Shown here one piece after another: positions 47,498-57,977 of a stretch of DNA of 64,000 nucleotides. The notes below the pieces were generated by a model that saw nothing but the letters and a program-made list of their open reading frames with translations, had not been told where the DNA came from and did no database searches. Every line of letters begins with the position of its first letter. Position 1 is the first letter of the stretch. A program made the position numbers and the translations under genes. Source of the stretch: an uncultured Psychromonas sp. (GTDB lineage Bacteria > Pseudomonadota > Gammaproteobacteria > Enterobacterales > Psychromonadaceae); NCBI RefSeq assembly GCF_947489755.1, contig NZ_CANLFB010000012.1:57427-121426 (forward strand). Direction: 5' to 3'.

Positions 47498-50209
47498 CTA
47501 ATGGTGCTTTTTTAAAGCCATGTGCATATTAATAATCCCCTCTTCAATATCTCGCTCAATACTAAAACCGACTTTCTTCGCTAACATCGCCATCCCCGTA
47601 TTACTAAGCATCGTCATACCTGCAAGGTATTCAGTGCCTTTACTTTGTTGATAATCGATTAGCTTTTTCAACATAATAGCGCCTAATCCAAACCCTTGTA
47701 ACTCAGCGCTTACAATCATGCCAAATTCAGCTTCTATATTATCAGGGTCGGTCGATGCTCGAATAATCGCTAATATTTCCTGCTCTTCATTTTGTTGATC
47801 AATTCGCACCGCAATAAAAGCCATTTCTCTTTCGTAATCTATTTGCGTTAACATCGCCATCTCTTCATGTGTCATTGAACCGCGTTGAGAGAAATAACGT
47901 TTATAACGATCTTCTTTACTTAACCCATTATCAAAAACATGATGCCTTGCTTCATCTTCTGCAATAATCGGGCGTAATAACACCGTAATACCATTTTTTA
48001 AGGTAATACTTTCTTCTAGCTGTTTTGGATAAGGGCTAATAGCAAAACGACAAGGTAAATTTAACTCGGTCGGTACTAGCGTGACTTGGCTATCAACGAT
48101 GGTGACATTTTTGCCTGACACTAATACAGGGTTTAAATCTAAATCATTAATTTGTGGGTTATCCAATAACATTTGTGAAAGCTGAGTCAACATCAAACAT
48201 ATTGCTTCCATATCAAAATCTTTGGCATGTTGTTTGACTTTAATTTTCTTATCTTTAATGCCTTGAATCACAAGGTATCGTGCTAATGCCATATTGAGTG
48301 GAGGTAACGCGACGACGGCGTTTTCTAATGTTGTTTGTAAGTCTCGACCATCACTGTCTTGAGAAATGGCAATAACAGGTCCAAAAATAGCATCCTGTTT
48401 AATCATCACGCGTAACTCTAACGCTAATCCCGATGCCACCATTTTTTGTAATGTAAAACCAGTCAGTTCAGCATCAGGTAATGCGGCTTTAACCCGCTTT
48501 GTAATTGACGTTAATGCAGAATCAAGTTCGCGTGCATTATTGATATTCAACATCACGCCATGTACTTGAGATTTAAATTGGATGTTTGGCGAGTTAATTT
48601 TAACGGCTAATGGATAGCCGATGATTTTAGCTTTTTCAATCGCCTCACCAATATCCAACGCAATATCTGTATTAATAGTGTTTAGATGATAGGCATCTAA
48701 TAATGGTTTAGTACAATAAGTGCTTAATTTAACTGACTTATCTAATTCAAAATCACCTCGTTCAATGAGACTTTGTTGGATAAATTCTGCCGCAGCTTGC
48801 GCATCGTAAATAAGATGTTCAGGTAAACTAGTGGGGGTTTCCATCAATAACTTTTTATTACGACGATATTGAACTAAATGCATGAACGCCGTTATTGCAC
48901 CATTAGGCGTTCTAAACGTAGGGATCTTTGCATTAGCAAATATTTGCCTTGCGGGTCTAGCCGCTGCTTCACCTGTCCAATTCGTTAAGATATTAATTTG
49001 TTTACGTTTAGGGTGTTTACTAATAGCATCGACAATCGCTTGCGCCGTTTCTTCACTGTCTGATAACGCAGAAGGTGAATGCATTATCAAAACAGCATCC
49101 ACTTTATCACTGTCCATCAAATGGGTTAACGCCGTCGCATAACGTTTTGGATCCGCATCACCGATCATATCTATCGGATTATTGTGCGACCAATTATTGG
49201 GTAAACAAGCGTTAAGCTTATCCATTAAAAGTGCATCTAACTCTGCGAGTCGGCCACCCTCTTCTACTAAGTTATCAACAGCTAAAATACCTAGCCCTCC
49301 ACCATTACTAATAATAGCGAGACGTTCCCCATGTAAATAGTTTGAATAAGCTAAAGTTTCGACTGCCGCAAATAGTTTATGAAAATCATGGACTCTCAAC
49401 ATACCAGCACGTTTGAACGCAGCATCATAGACACTATCATGCCCGTATGCTCCGCGAGTATGTAAAGCCGCCGCTTTTGCTCCTAATACAGAACTACCGG
49501 ATTTAATCACCAACACCGTTTTATGTTGTGAAATAGCACGAGCCGCAGACAAAAACTCTCTCGCATTATCAATATTATCGATATACAGCAGAATAGATTG
49601 TGTTTTGGAATCACGCGCTAAATAATCTAATAGCTCTGCAAAAGAGATATCCTGTGCATCACCTAATGATACAAAAGCAGAAAACCCAATACCTTTACTC
49701 GTTGCCCAATCTAATACGGTAGTACAAACCGCTGCAGACTGTGAAATAAAAGCGATATTGCCAGGTAAGGCGTTACAGTGAGCCAAGCTTGCATTGACTA
49801 AATTATGAGGATTAATAATACCTAAGCTGCTCATCCCTAATAGACGAATTTTATTAGCCGCTGCAATCTCATAAATACTTTGTGAGATTGCAGGGTCACT
49901 TTCTGTGGTAACAATAATGGCCGCAGGACAGCCTTTTTCCGCGAGAGCCAGTAATATCTCTGGAATACGGCATTCGTTGGTACAAATCACCGCTAAATTA
50001 GGCACAATGGGTAAATCACTGACCTTTTTATAAGCGAGTACACCGTGCACTGAAGTGTATTTTGGCGTCACTGGCATTATCGGCCCATTAAATCCTGCAG
50101 CTAATAAATTATTCATCACTAAATAACCTGCGCGTTTTACATTCACTGACGCACCGATAACAGCGATAGATTGAGGATTAAAAAAGTGTTTAAGTAGCTG
50201 CAAACTCAT
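47498..50209 (-). CDS. patZ: Protein lysine acetyltransferase of PatZ/YfiQ type
   Basis: A 903-residue protein of two parts. The N-terminal NDP-forming acyl-CoA-synthetase-like region (about 1-690) has FFNPQSIAVIGASVNVKRAG and SQSAAVCTTVLDWATSKG. The C-terminal GNAT domain (about 730-890) has KEDRYKRYFSQRGSMTHEEM and MVSAELQGFGLGAIMLKKLI. In E. coli and Salmonella the homologue acetylates Acs and other metabolic enzymes. I start at MSLQLLKHFF (50209); an in-frame ATG at 50230 is also possible. It is divergent from the MATE pump, with 174 bp between. Confidence 0.9.
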   Translation of the reverse strand: MSLQLLKHFFNPQSIAVIGASVNVKRAGYLVMNNLLAAGFNGPIMPVTPKYTSVHGVLAYKKVSDLPIVPNLAVICTNECRIPEILLALAEKGCPAAIIVTTESDPAISQSIYEIAAANKIRLLGMSSLGIINPHNLVNASLAHCNALPGNIAFISQSAAVCTTVLDWATSKGIGFSAFVSLGDAQDISFAELLDYLARDSKTQSILLYIDNIDNAREFLSAARAISQHKTVLVIKSGSSVLGAKAAALHTRGAYGHDSVYDAAFKRAGMLRVHDFHKLFAAVETLAYSNYLHGERLAIISNGGGLGILAVDNLVEEGGRLAELDALLMDKLNACLPNNWSHNNPIDMIGDADPKRYATALTHLMDSDKVDAVLIMHSPSALSDSEETAQAIVDAISKHPKRKQINILTNWTGEAAARPARQIFANAKIPTFRTPNGAITAFMHLVQYRRNKKLLMETPTSLPEHLIYDAQAAAEFIQQSLIERGDFELDKSVKLSTYCTKPLLDAYHLNTINTDIALDIGEAIEKAKIIGYPLAVKINSPNIQFKSQVHGVMLNINNARELDSALTSITKRVKAALPDAELTGFTLQKMVASGLALELRVMIKQDAIFGPVIAISQDSDGRDLQTTLENAVVALPPLNMALARYLVIQGIKDKKIKVKQHAKDFDMEAICLMLTQLSQMLLDNPQINDLDLNPVLVSGKNVTIVDSQVTLVPTELNLPCRFAISPYPKQLEESITLKNGITVLLRPIIAEDEARHHVFDNGLSKEDRYKRYFSQRGSMTHEEMAMLTQIDYEREMAFIAVRIDQQNEEQEILAIIRASTDPDNIEAEFGMIVSAELQGFGLGAIMLKKLIDYQQSKGTEYLAGMTMLSNTGMAMLAKKVGFSIERDIEEGIINMHMALKKHH

Positions 50210-50383
50210 AATAAACTCGCTTAATATCAATAATAAAGAACATTTAGTTTACTCCTTCAAATGAATCCTGCTTTATTTTTTCAAGGAAATAAGATACCTA
50301 TCATTTAATAATCTTTGCGAATTCAATTGCACCCTGTTAACGCTCAGCATACACTCCATAATTTTCCCTTATCGGAGTGAGTA

Positions 50384-51727
50384 GTGCCTTTTCTTTTTGA
50401 ATCTAAAAAAATCATCAAACTCAGTGTGCCTCTATTTCTTGCGCAGTTTGCGCAAACGGCAATGGGCTTTGTTGATACGGTTATGGCAGGTGGAGTGAGC
50501 TCTACTGATATGGCGGCAGTCGCCATTGCATCGAGCATTTGGTTACCTTGTATTCTTTTTGGTGTCGGTGTTTTAATGGCCGTTGTACCGTTAACCGCAC
50601 AAGCCCATGGCGCCAATGATTTAGAACAAATCCCTAAAACCGGCCAACAAGGTTTGTATTTAGCATTATTGTTGTCTATTCCGATCGGGGTGATCTTATT
50701 TAATGCCGGTATGTTAATGACATTAATGGACATAGAAGACCTATTGGCATTGATCACCATAAAATATCTCTATGCGATGATCTTTGCCATTCCAGCGTTC
50801 TTATTATTCCAAGCATTACGAAACTATATTGAAGGTCTATCACTGACTAAACCGGCAATGGTGATTGGATTTTTAGGCTTATTGCTGAATATTCCATTGA
50901 ACTGGATGTTTGTATACGGCGAATTAGGTGCACCAGCAATGGGGGGTGCTGGTTGTGGTGTTGCCACTGCCATTGTGTATTGGTTCATGAGCATGGCATT
51001 AGCGGGCTACGTTTATTACACCAGAAAATTAAAGCATTATCCGTTATTTATCAATTTCACTAAACCCGACATGAAACATATCTTATCGATCAGTAAATTG
51101 GGATTACCAGTTGCTGTGGCGATGTTTTTTGAGGTCACTATCTTTGCTGCAATTGCCATTTTAGTTGCTCCGTTAGGCGCAAAGGTTGTCGCTTCACATC
51201 AAATTGCAATTAACTTTTCTTCGATGATATTTATGTTGCCAATGAGTATCGCTAATGCCGTCAGTATTAGAGTAGGATTCAATCTAGGTAAGAAAAGTAA
51301 CAATGGTGCAAAACAAGCCAGTTACGCAGGATTTGCCATTGGTTTAGGCGCATCCATTATCACCGCCCTTTCCACGGTGATTTTTAAAGAGCAGATTGCG
51401 TTATTGTATTCTGATCACCGAGAAGTGATTGACCTAGCCATTGCCTTAATTCTTTTCTCTGCGATCTACCAGTGTATTGATGCAATCCAAGTCGTAGCAG
51501 CAGGCGCTTTACGTGGTTATAAAGAAATGAATGCTATTTTCACTCGTACTTTCATCTCTTATTGGATCGTAGGGTTGCCACTAGGCTATGTGTTAGGAAT
51601 GACTGATTTATTAACTGAACCTTTAGGCGCGGTAGGTTTTTGGATTGGTATTACTGTGGGGCTAACGGTTGCTGCAATATTATTAGGGCAGCGTCTTTAC
51701 TTTATACAAAAGACGCGTTTTGCATAA
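50384..51727 (+). CDS. norM: MATE-family multidrug efflux pump, NorM-type
   Basis: A 447-residue cation-coupled drug exporter with 12 predicted helices. The N-terminal block KKIIKLSVPLFLAQFAQTAM and FVDTVMAGGVSSTDMAAVAI, LTAQAHGANDLEQIPKTGQQ are typical of NorM. The second half has AGFAIGLGASIITALSTVIF and DAIQVVAAGALRGYKEMNAI. The start is a GTG at 50384, with ggag 7 bp before it; no in-frame ATG lies near. It is a single gene, followed by a strong terminator. Confidence 0.9.
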   Translation: MPFLFESKKIIKLSVPLFLAQFAQTAMGFVDTVMAGGVSSTDMAAVAIASSIWLPCILFGVGVLMAVVPLTAQAHGANDLEQIPKTGQQGLYLALLLSIPIGVILFNAGMLMTLMDIEDLLALITIKYLYAMIFAIPAFLLFQALRNYIEGLSLTKPAMVIGFLGLLLNIPLNWMFVYGELGAPAMGGAGCGVATAIVYWFMSMALAGYVYYTRKLKHYPLFINFTKPDMKHILSISKLGLPVAVAMFFEVTIFAAIAILVAPLGAKVVASHQIAINFSSMIFMLPMSIANAVSIRVGFNLGKKSNNGAKQASYAGFAIGLGASIITALSTVIFKEQIALLYSDHREVIDLAIALILFSAIYQCIDAIQVVAAGALRGYKEMNAIFTRTFISYWIVGLPLGYVLGMTDLLTEPLGAVGFWIGITVGLTVAAILLGQRLYFIQKTRFA

Positions 51728-51808
51728 TGACTGTTTACTCAGATATTTTAGGCATTTCTGCTTTATTGCTTAAGTCTTTATAATGTAAACACACAACATC
51801 AAACATAT

Positions 51809-51848
51809 TAAAGGCGTTGATTAGAGATGATCTATTCAACGCCTTTTT
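51809..51848. terminator. Terminator between norM and the M50-like gene
   Basis: Perfect arms aaaggcgttga and tcaacgccttt enclose a 15-base loop and are followed by more T on the plus strand. It can serve norM; the A run before the stem lets it act for the convergent gene as well. Confidence 0.85.
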
Positions 51849-51887
51849 ATCTTTTATAGCCATTAGAATTTTGTATCTCCTTTACCC

Positions 51888-52760
51888 TTACCATTTACCC
51901 GTAATGGTTAAAGAAATGCCTTTGTAAAAAAATAAACCTAAAAGTAAAAAACTCGCCAGAATAATGCCAATAAAATACAACATTGACGTCATGTTGATAA
52001 TACTTTTAAATTCAGAAAACCAGGTTAGCTGTAATAATTGATTAAACATCATGAGTGTTAGGGCTAAAAAAATAAAGATAAAAAATCCTACCCAGGCACC
52101 TTTTAAATCTTCTTTTGAAGGTGATAAATGCAAACTAATCGCCGCGCACAAATAAGCCCAAATAATGACCTTAATAGGCGACACAATATAGGCACTTTCA
52201 ATAAACTGAAAAATCTGCTCATTGAGTAAAACTAACTGAGATAATTGTATATTTGCTAAGTTTTGAAAAGTGGATACTCGTAATAAATTGAAAAAATTAA
52301 CGGCATCATCTAACAAAAGCCAAGTCACTAAATAAAGGCCTAATAAACCACCGAATAAAGGCGCAATACCGATGAAAAAATTGCCCATCACTTGCCATAA
52401 ATTACGGTTATTATAAGAATGCGTGACGTAACCTAAGGTGCCACGTTTATCCGGATTAAATAACACCATTTTTTGGATTTTATGCCCAAAAATAAAACAA
52501 AATAACGCATGACTTAACTCGTGAATAGGCGTTCCTATCCAAGCACTCAGGTAAATAACTTTACCATCTAATATTTTGGCAGATAATAAAAAGACTAATC
52601 GTTGTAAAACAAACAACGTTAAAATTAATATTAAAAACAATACAAGATGATTCCCTAAAACAATAAATTGTTCGCCTAACCAGTTGCCCCATTTTTCAGG
52701 CGTGTCTGGTACATGAGAGAATGTTATTTTTATCTCTGTAATTAATTGATTAAAATCCAT
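51888..52760 (-). CDS. Membrane protein with M50-like HExxH motif
   Basis: A 290-residue protein with about six membrane helices and a zinc-peptidase-like motif HELSH in WIGTPIHELSHALFCFIFGH (about residues 76-95). A conserved block, FNPDKRGTLGYVTHSYNNRN, follows. M50 intramembrane proteases also carry an NPDG-like second motif, which I do not see clearly; so it may be an M50B-type relative or an inactive homologue. The role is unknown. No substrate gene such as an anti-sigma factor is next to it. It lies 42 bp from the LysR gene on the same strand. Confidence 0.6.
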   Translation of the reverse strand: MDFNQLITEIKITFSHVPDTPEKWGNWLGEQFIVLGNHLVLFLILILTLFVLQRLVFLLSAKILDGKVIYLSAWIGTPIHELSHALFCFIFGHKIQKMVLFNPDKRGTLGYVTHSYNNRNLWQVMGNFFIGIAPLFGGLLGLYLVTWLLLDDAVNFFNLLRVSTFQNLANIQLSQLVLLNEQIFQFIESAYIVSPIKVIIWAYLCAAISLHLSPSKEDLKGAWVGFFIFIFLALTLMMFNQLLQLTWFSEFKSIINMTSMLYFIGIILASFLLLGLFFYKGISLTITGKW

Positions 52761-52802
52761 ATTAACGTGTATCCGTTTGCCATATTTTTACATACAGGCT
52801 AT

Positions 52803-53711
52803 TTATACATTAATTGCTTTGATTCTGGCCACTAAAAAATCCACGGCCGCTTTCAACTTAGGCACCTGATAACGTTGTTTTTGATATAATAAAAACAACC
52901 CCAAATTAGCGTTTTGAGTAATGGTCAATCTTGGCTTAATATCTAATTCAACTAACTGACCTGACGCGAGGAACCTACTTAATGCCCAACGTGGCATCAT
53001 TAAAATACCCTTTCCAGCAATCGCTTTTTGTAATAACCAATCGCCATTATTAGAGACTAAATAAGGTTCAGCTGATACATCACGCCACTGCCCTTTTATT
53101 TCACATAACCAAGGCGTCGGGCCCATTGGAGTGTTGAAGTATAACCCTTGATGTTCCTTTAAATGCATAGCATCTATTGGATAACCAAACTCTTCAAGGT
53201 AACTGGTCGCGGCAACGGGAATAAAGTTATTATCCATTAATTTTATCGCCACCACTCGTTCATCAGGTGCATATCCACCGCGAATAGCAAGATCAACTTC
53301 ATCTCTTCCCAGTGTTGTTAACTCATCACTTAAGGTCACATTCAACGTTATTTTGGGATATAAAGTAGAAAATTCATCCAATAAAGGTAATAAAATTTGT
53401 TCACCAAACCCAACCGTTGAGCTAATTTTCAACATGCCCATTGGTGTCGTTTGATAGGAGCGCACCGATTCATCAGTCACTTCTAAGGTTTTTATAATTT
53501 CACTGACTTGTTGATAATAACGTTGGCCGATTTCAGTTAACGTCAATACACGTGTGGTTCTTTTTAATAAAGTCGCCCCTAAACTTTTCTCTAAGTCGGC
53601 AACGCGACGAGATAATGAAGAAGGTGGCACAGAGAAAAAAGTAGCCGCTTTAGTAAAACTGCCCGTTTCAACAACCTGAACAAAGTATTTAAGCGCGCGT
53701 AATTGATCCAT
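52803..53711 (-). CDS. LysR-family transcriptional regulator
   Basis: A 302-residue LysR regulator: MDQLRALKYFVQVVETGSFT and FFSVPPSSLSRRVADLEKSL form the N-terminal winged HTH (residues 1-65), and LKISSTVGFGEQILLPLLDE begins the ligand-binding domain. It is divergent from the CurA-type oxidoreductase gene over 154 bp, so control of that gene is likely by the usual LysR layout. The effector is unknown. The M50-like gene lies downstream and could be cotranscribed. Confidence 0.92.
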   Translation of the reverse strand: MDQLRALKYFVQVVETGSFTKAATFFSVPPSSLSRRVADLEKSLGATLLKRTTRVLTLTEIGQRYYQQVSEIIKTLEVTDESVRSYQTTPMGMLKISSTVGFGEQILLPLLDEFSTLYPKITLNVTLSDELTTLGRDEVDLAIRGGYAPDERVVAIKLMDNNFIPVAATSYLEEFGYPIDAMHLKEHQGLYFNTPMGPTPWLCEIKGQWRDVSAEPYLVSNNGDWLLQKAIAGKGILMMPRWALSRFLASGQLVELDIKPRLTITQNANLGLFLLYQKQRYQVPKLKAAVDFLVARIKAINV

Positions 53712-53865
53712 ATTAATCCTAATAACGATTTTATTGTTGTCTTTATGACAATAAAGATTAGCGAATTAGGCAATATATCTTACCTTCCTAAATCGGCATA
53801 ATAGTTTTACTGATTTCAACCAACATATATTTAATTAGTGTTGGGATAAACAAGAGGAACATATA

Positions 53866-54879
53866 ATGACAACATTTACTGCAATCAATCTAGTTCAACA
53901 CCACACTGGTGGCGATGTCGACAACTCAATGTTTAACGTGGTTGAAAAAGAAATTCCAAATATCGAACCAGGCCAAATATTGGTCAAACAAAATTATATG
54001 TCCTTAGATCCAGCCATGTTTGGTTGGATGACGCCAGATACCAATAGTTACATTCCACCAGTTGAATTAGGTGATGTAATGCGTAGCTCTGGTATTGGTG
54101 AAGTCACTGTCAGTAATCACCCTGATTTCGCTGTTGGCGACAGAGTCATGGGCATGATGGGATGGCAACAATATTATGTAGGTGATGGTAAAGGTCTCAA
54201 TAAAGTCACTGCACCATTAGATGATGAAAGTATTCTGTCTGTATTCGCCTTACCTGGTTTAACGGCCACACAAGGGCTATTTAACGTCGGCAAACCGCAA
54301 AAAGGTGAAACCTTAATTGTTACTGGTGCAGCGGGTTCAGTTGGCTCTATTGTTGGCCAATTAGCAAAAGCTGACGGTTTACGCGTTATTGGAGTTGTTG
54401 GCAGTCAAGAAAAAGCAGATTGGATCGTTAATGAACTTGGATTTGACGCGGCAATCAACTATAAAAGTGATGATCTTGATGGACAATTAGCCATTGCGGC
54501 ACCTGACGGCATTGATGTTTTCTTTGAAAATACGGGCGGTCCTATTCAAAGCTTGATCGTAGATCGTATGAATGCTCACGGTAGAGTCGTAGTGTGTGGT
54601 TTGATTTCAGATTATCACAGCGATGTACCTGCACCCGGTCCAAGCTGGTTAAATGTGATTAAACGTCGTATCACTATCCAAGGTTTTACTATGCCAGACC
54701 ACTTTCATAAAGTGCCTGAGCTATTAGAAAAACTGACTCCTTACGTGATGGCAGGTCAAATTAAACACCGCTCACATATCCTTGAAGGTTTAGAGTCTGC
54801 GATTGATGGATTGAATTTATTCTCTACCGGTGCCAATAAAGGTAAATTAATCGTTAAACTATTTGATGATAAAAAATAA
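53866..54879 (+). CDS. curA: NADP-dependent MDR-family oxidoreductase (CurA/YncB-like)
   Basis: A 337-residue zinc-free medium-chain dehydrogenase. It has the Rossmann motif IVTGAAGSVGSIVGQLAKAD (about 146-165) and NTGGPIQSLIVDRMNAHGRV. The N-terminal half lacks the zinc-ligand Cys set of alcohol dehydrogenases. Close relatives reduce 2-alkenals or curcumin with NADPH. The substrate is unknown here. An aagaggaacat ribosome site precedes the ATG. It is probably regulated by the divergent LysR protein. Confidence 0.85.
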   Translation: MTTFTAINLVQHHTGGDVDNSMFNVVEKEIPNIEPGQILVKQNYMSLDPAMFGWMTPDTNSYIPPVELGDVMRSSGIGEVTVSNHPDFAVGDRVMGMMGWQQYYVGDGKGLNKVTAPLDDESILSVFALPGLTATQGLFNVGKPQKGETLIVTGAAGSVGSIVGQLAKADGLRVIGVVGSQEKADWIVNELGFDAAINYKSDDLDGQLAIAAPDGIDVFFENTGGPIQSLIVDRMNAHGRVVVCGLISDYHSDVPAPGPSWLNVIKRRITIQGFTMPDHFHKVPELLEKLTPYVMAGQIKHRSHILEGLESAIDGLNLFSTGANKGKLIVKLFDDKK

Positions 54880-54923
54880 TAGCTAATAACGTTATCTATT
54901 AGCTACATAGCAATTATTTTACT

Positions 54924-54955
54924 AAAGCTACACAGACTCTTGTGTAGCTTTTTTT
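54924..54955 (+). terminator. Rho-independent terminator of the CurA-type gene
   Basis: Perfect 10-bp arms aagctacaca (54925-54934) and tgtgtagctt (54941-54950) enclose a 6-base loop, followed by T7. Confidence 0.93.
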
Positions 54956-55166
54956 ATGCTCTGACTATCTTGAGAATATGGCGTTGAATGAAAGGTGAAT
55001 ATAAGCATTAATCTAAACATTAACGTAATTATCATGTCGTTATATAAGCTTATCTGAACTTACTCTATTGAATAAAATACAATTTAAACCTTGAAAATTT
55101 AACTGACAAGATTAGACTATTTCATAACTAACCGATTGTTTAGGTAAAAATATTTAGGTGTAAACG

Positions 55167-55739
55167 ATGGCGCGTAAAAAAAATTATGAAGACAATGATG
55201 TGATTGAAAAAGCGACTGAGCTTTTCTGGCGTAATGGCTATGAGAATACATCAATGAGTCTTTTAGAATCGACAATGGGCATTAATAAGTTTTCTATCTA
55301 TTCTAGTTTTGGCAGTAAGCAAGGCGTTTTTTTACGAAGCCTAAGGTGTTACAGAAACAAGCTGTCACCTGTTGTGATAAAACTTAAACATAGCAATGAT
55401 GGCCGCGCAGCCATTAAACAATATTTTTATGATTGCCTCGCAACTTATACAGATGCAACGTGTAGTAAAGGTTGTTTAATGACCAACACACGAGCTGAGC
55501 TTAGTGGTAATAACAATAGCAATACAAGTGCAGAAATATTGAATGAAATAGAGTCTTTTGTTACTTATCAAAAGCAACTTTTCATTGAGAAACTCATTTC
55601 TGAAGGGGAAGATACGACTTCTGCAGCTAAAAAAGCTAATTACCTTATCATTGCTAAACAAGCAATATCTGGTGCTTCTAAAGTACACTCGTTACACGAA
55701 ATTAACGACTTTATCGATATGACTTTCAGTTCAATTTAA
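55167..55739 (+). CDS. TetR-family transcriptional regulator
   Basis: A 190-residue TetR regulator. The N-terminal HTH (about 1-50) is VIEKATELFWRNGYENTSMS then LLESTMGINKFSIYSSFGSK. The C-terminal ligand domain includes CSKGCLMTNTRAELSG. It is co-directional with the MFS transporter gene 180 bp downstream, a common regulator-pump arrangement; control is inferred, not shown. Gene-free AT-rich sequence without a recognised operator lies on both sides. Confidence 0.9.
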   Translation: MARKKNYEDNDVIEKATELFWRNGYENTSMSLLESTMGINKFSIYSSFGSKQGVFLRSLRCYRNKLSPVVIKLKHSNDGRAAIKQYFYDCLATYTDATCSKGCLMTNTRAELSGNNNSNTSAEILNEIESFVTYQKQLFIEKLISEGEDTTSAAKKANYLIIAKQAISGASKVHSLHEINDFIDMTFSSI

Positions 55740-55919
55740 CGATTAATAATTTAGAGTCTAAAACCATACTTTATTTCTAACCAATCGTTTAGAAATAATT
55801 GAATTTTAGAAGTTAGAAACTAGGAATTAAAGTTTAGAATTTATTTAAAATATTATTAAAACCTAGCGCTGTTAGTACTTATAAACCATAACATTTTCAA
55901 TTATATAACGGATAAATCC

Positions 55920-57104
55920 ATGAGTGATAAATTAGTAACTAATACAGTTATATTTTTGTTTGGATCATTACTCTTTTTAGCAAACGGTGACAACTACGCA
56001 GCAGCGCCATTAATCGTGAATATAGCTGAAGATTTAAACTTTTCAGTTAATGCAGCCGCCTCTTCGGTTACTGCTTACATGCTGGCATTTGGTGTTTTTA
56101 CAATTCTATTCGGCCCGTTATCTGACCGATATGGCAAAGTATTTATTATCCATATTTCCACTATGGGAACCGCTATCTTTAGTATCTTAGGAGCACTGGC
56201 TTATGATCTTCCTTCGTTAATCTTTTTCAGAGCAGTTAATGGCGCCTTTGCAGCAGGCTTATTACCTGTTGTACTTGCTTACTTAGGTCAAGCTAGCAGC
56301 GACAGTGAGCGTCCACAAGTGCTGACTAGAATAATGTCCTATGGCTTTTTAGGCACTGCGACAGCAACATTGATCGGCGGTACCATTGCTCATTTTGGCT
56401 CTTGGAAGTTAGTTTATTTATCCTATGGAATTATGGAACTGATCTTAGCTATTCTAATGTTAAAGATGATTAAAAGAGATAAGCCTGTAAGCGATAAGAT
56501 TAATATTCTGGCGACTTATAAAAAAGTGCTCAGTCACAAAGGCGTGCTTTCATTATTGCCTTTATTCCTATTAATGGGGTTTACCGTGTTTGGCATTTTC
56601 ACTTATATGGGGCAATTAATAACAGAACGATTTGGTTATGACATCTTTACTGTCGGTGCAATGCTATCGCCTTTTGGCTTAGGGATTATTGCCGCTGGCA
56701 AAGCAATGCCAACGCTTAGAAGAAAATTACAACAATATTACATGCCCTTTAATGGCACCCTGATCGCTTTAGCGTTGCTAGGTTTATCGGCATCCAACAA
56801 CCCTGTTTTATTTTGTTTATATTTATTTATGTTTGGTGCTGGTTTTATCTTATTTCAACCGGTTTTTATTGCCAAAATACAAGAGCAAATACCGCATATG
56901 AAAGGCTCAATTATGTCGATGGCTTCATTTGGTTTATTCACAGGTGGCGCTATTGGCACGACATTAAATGGGTTTATTATTAGTACTTGGGGTATGACAA
57001 CGATGCTTTATAGCTCAGCAGCGATCATTTTTATCACAGGGTTTATTGCAAAATCAGTCATGGTCAAACTTGACATGCCGGTTACAGCTAAAGCATGCTG
57101 TTAA
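55920..57104 (+). CDS. Major facilitator superfamily transporter (drug:H+ antiporter type)
   Basis: A 394-residue transporter with 12 predicted helices. The A-motif-like GPLSDRYGKVFII lies after helix 2, and the N-terminal GDNYAAAPLIVNIAEDLNFS resembles the DHA1-type exporters. Repeated GA-rich segments such as LGTATATLIGGTIAHFGSWK fill the mid-part. Substrate unknown. It sits between the TetR gene and a HAD-type hydrolase gene, which begins 59 bp after it, so the two may share a transcript. Confidence 0.88.
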   Translation: MSDKLVTNTVIFLFGSLLFLANGDNYAAAPLIVNIAEDLNFSVNAAASSVTAYMLAFGVFTILFGPLSDRYGKVFIIHISTMGTAIFSILGALAYDLPSLIFFRAVNGAFAAGLLPVVLAYLGQASSDSERPQVLTRIMSYGFLGTATATLIGGTIAHFGSWKLVYLSYGIMELILAILMLKMIKRDKPVSDKINILATYKKVLSHKGVLSLLPLFLLMGFTVFGIFTYMGQLITERFGYDIFTVGAMLSPFGLGIIAAGKAMPTLRRKLQQYYMPFNGTLIALALLGLSASNNPVLFCLYLFMFGAGFILFQPVFIAKIQEQIPHMKGSIMSMASFGLFTGGAIGTTLNGFIISTWGMTTMLYSSAAIIFITGFIAKSVMVKLDMPVTAKACC

Positions 57105-57163
57105 CGAATAGCAGTAGATAATAAAGCCGAATCATTTTTTAAATGCACTACAAAGGAAATACC

Positions 57164-57844
57164 ATGAAACGTAATACAGTATTATTTGATATCAATGAAA
57201 CGGTCCTTAATTTAAACAAGCTTAAACCGAAATTTGAACAGGCCTTTGGAGATGAATCAGCATTAGGGCTATGGTTTTCAACACTATTACATACATCGAC
57301 TGTTTGTGCAGTCACAGGCTTAAAAACTGAATTTGCAGCATTAGCAGGCGATATACTTAACAATGTAGCAGCGCGTAAAGGTATTAATTTACCAAATGAA
57401 ACACGTGACGATATTTTAGCGACCTTCGCAAGCCTCGAGTCACACGAAGATATCAAACCAGCATTAACAAAGTTACGTGATAGCGGTTATCAAACAATTG
57501 CCTTTTCGAACTCGTCATTAGATCTTATTAAAAAACAGATCGAGAATGCCGGCTTAAACGATTATTTTTCGAAAGTGGTTTCAGTAGAAGAAACAGGCAG
57601 CTTTAAGCCAGATCCTAAAGTATATCGATTTGTAGCCGATCTTTTAGAACAACCTATCGGTTCACTTCGTTTAGTCGCAACACATGACTGGGACACTCAT
57701 GGAGCAATGTCTTCAGGTATGTTAGCCGCTTATATTGATAGAGCAGGCACGCCTTATAACCCTCAATACTTAAAACCAGCTATTATTAAAAATAATATGA
57801 ATGATATCGTCGATCAAATAATTAAAGCCGACCAAAAGAGTTAA
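57164..57844 (+). CDS. HAD-superfamily hydrolase, haloacid-dehalogenase type II-like
   Basis: A 226-residue protein of the HAD fold. The nucleophile motif is VLFDINETVLNL (Asp as first D; the usual second D is Asn), motif II is IAFSNSS, and the later motifs are SFKPDPKVYRF (Lys, Asp) and THDWDTHGAMSSGM. This set matches type II (S)-2-haloacid dehalogenases and related phosphatases. Substrate unknown. An aaggaaat site at about 57152 selects the ATG at 57164 over an upstream in-frame one at 57143. Confidence 0.85.
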   Translation: MKRNTVLFDINETVLNLNKLKPKFEQAFGDESALGLWFSTLLHTSTVCAVTGLKTEFAALAGDILNNVAARKGINLPNETRDDILATFASLESHEDIKPALTKLRDSGYQTIAFSNSSLDLIKKQIENAGLNDYFSKVVSVEETGSFKPDPKVYRFVADLLEQPIGSLRLVATHDWDTHGAMSSGMLAAYIDRAGTPYNPQYLKPAIIKNNMNDIVDQIIKADQKS

Positions 57845-57977
57845 TAACGTTTAATATTTTGAGTGAGAAAGTCAGTATACAATTTAATAAGTCTAATTTT
57901 ATAAAGCACTTACAATAACTTTCACTCTAATAGTTAAAATAATATATTCACTCAAGAAGTCCATAGCACAAATAAAA

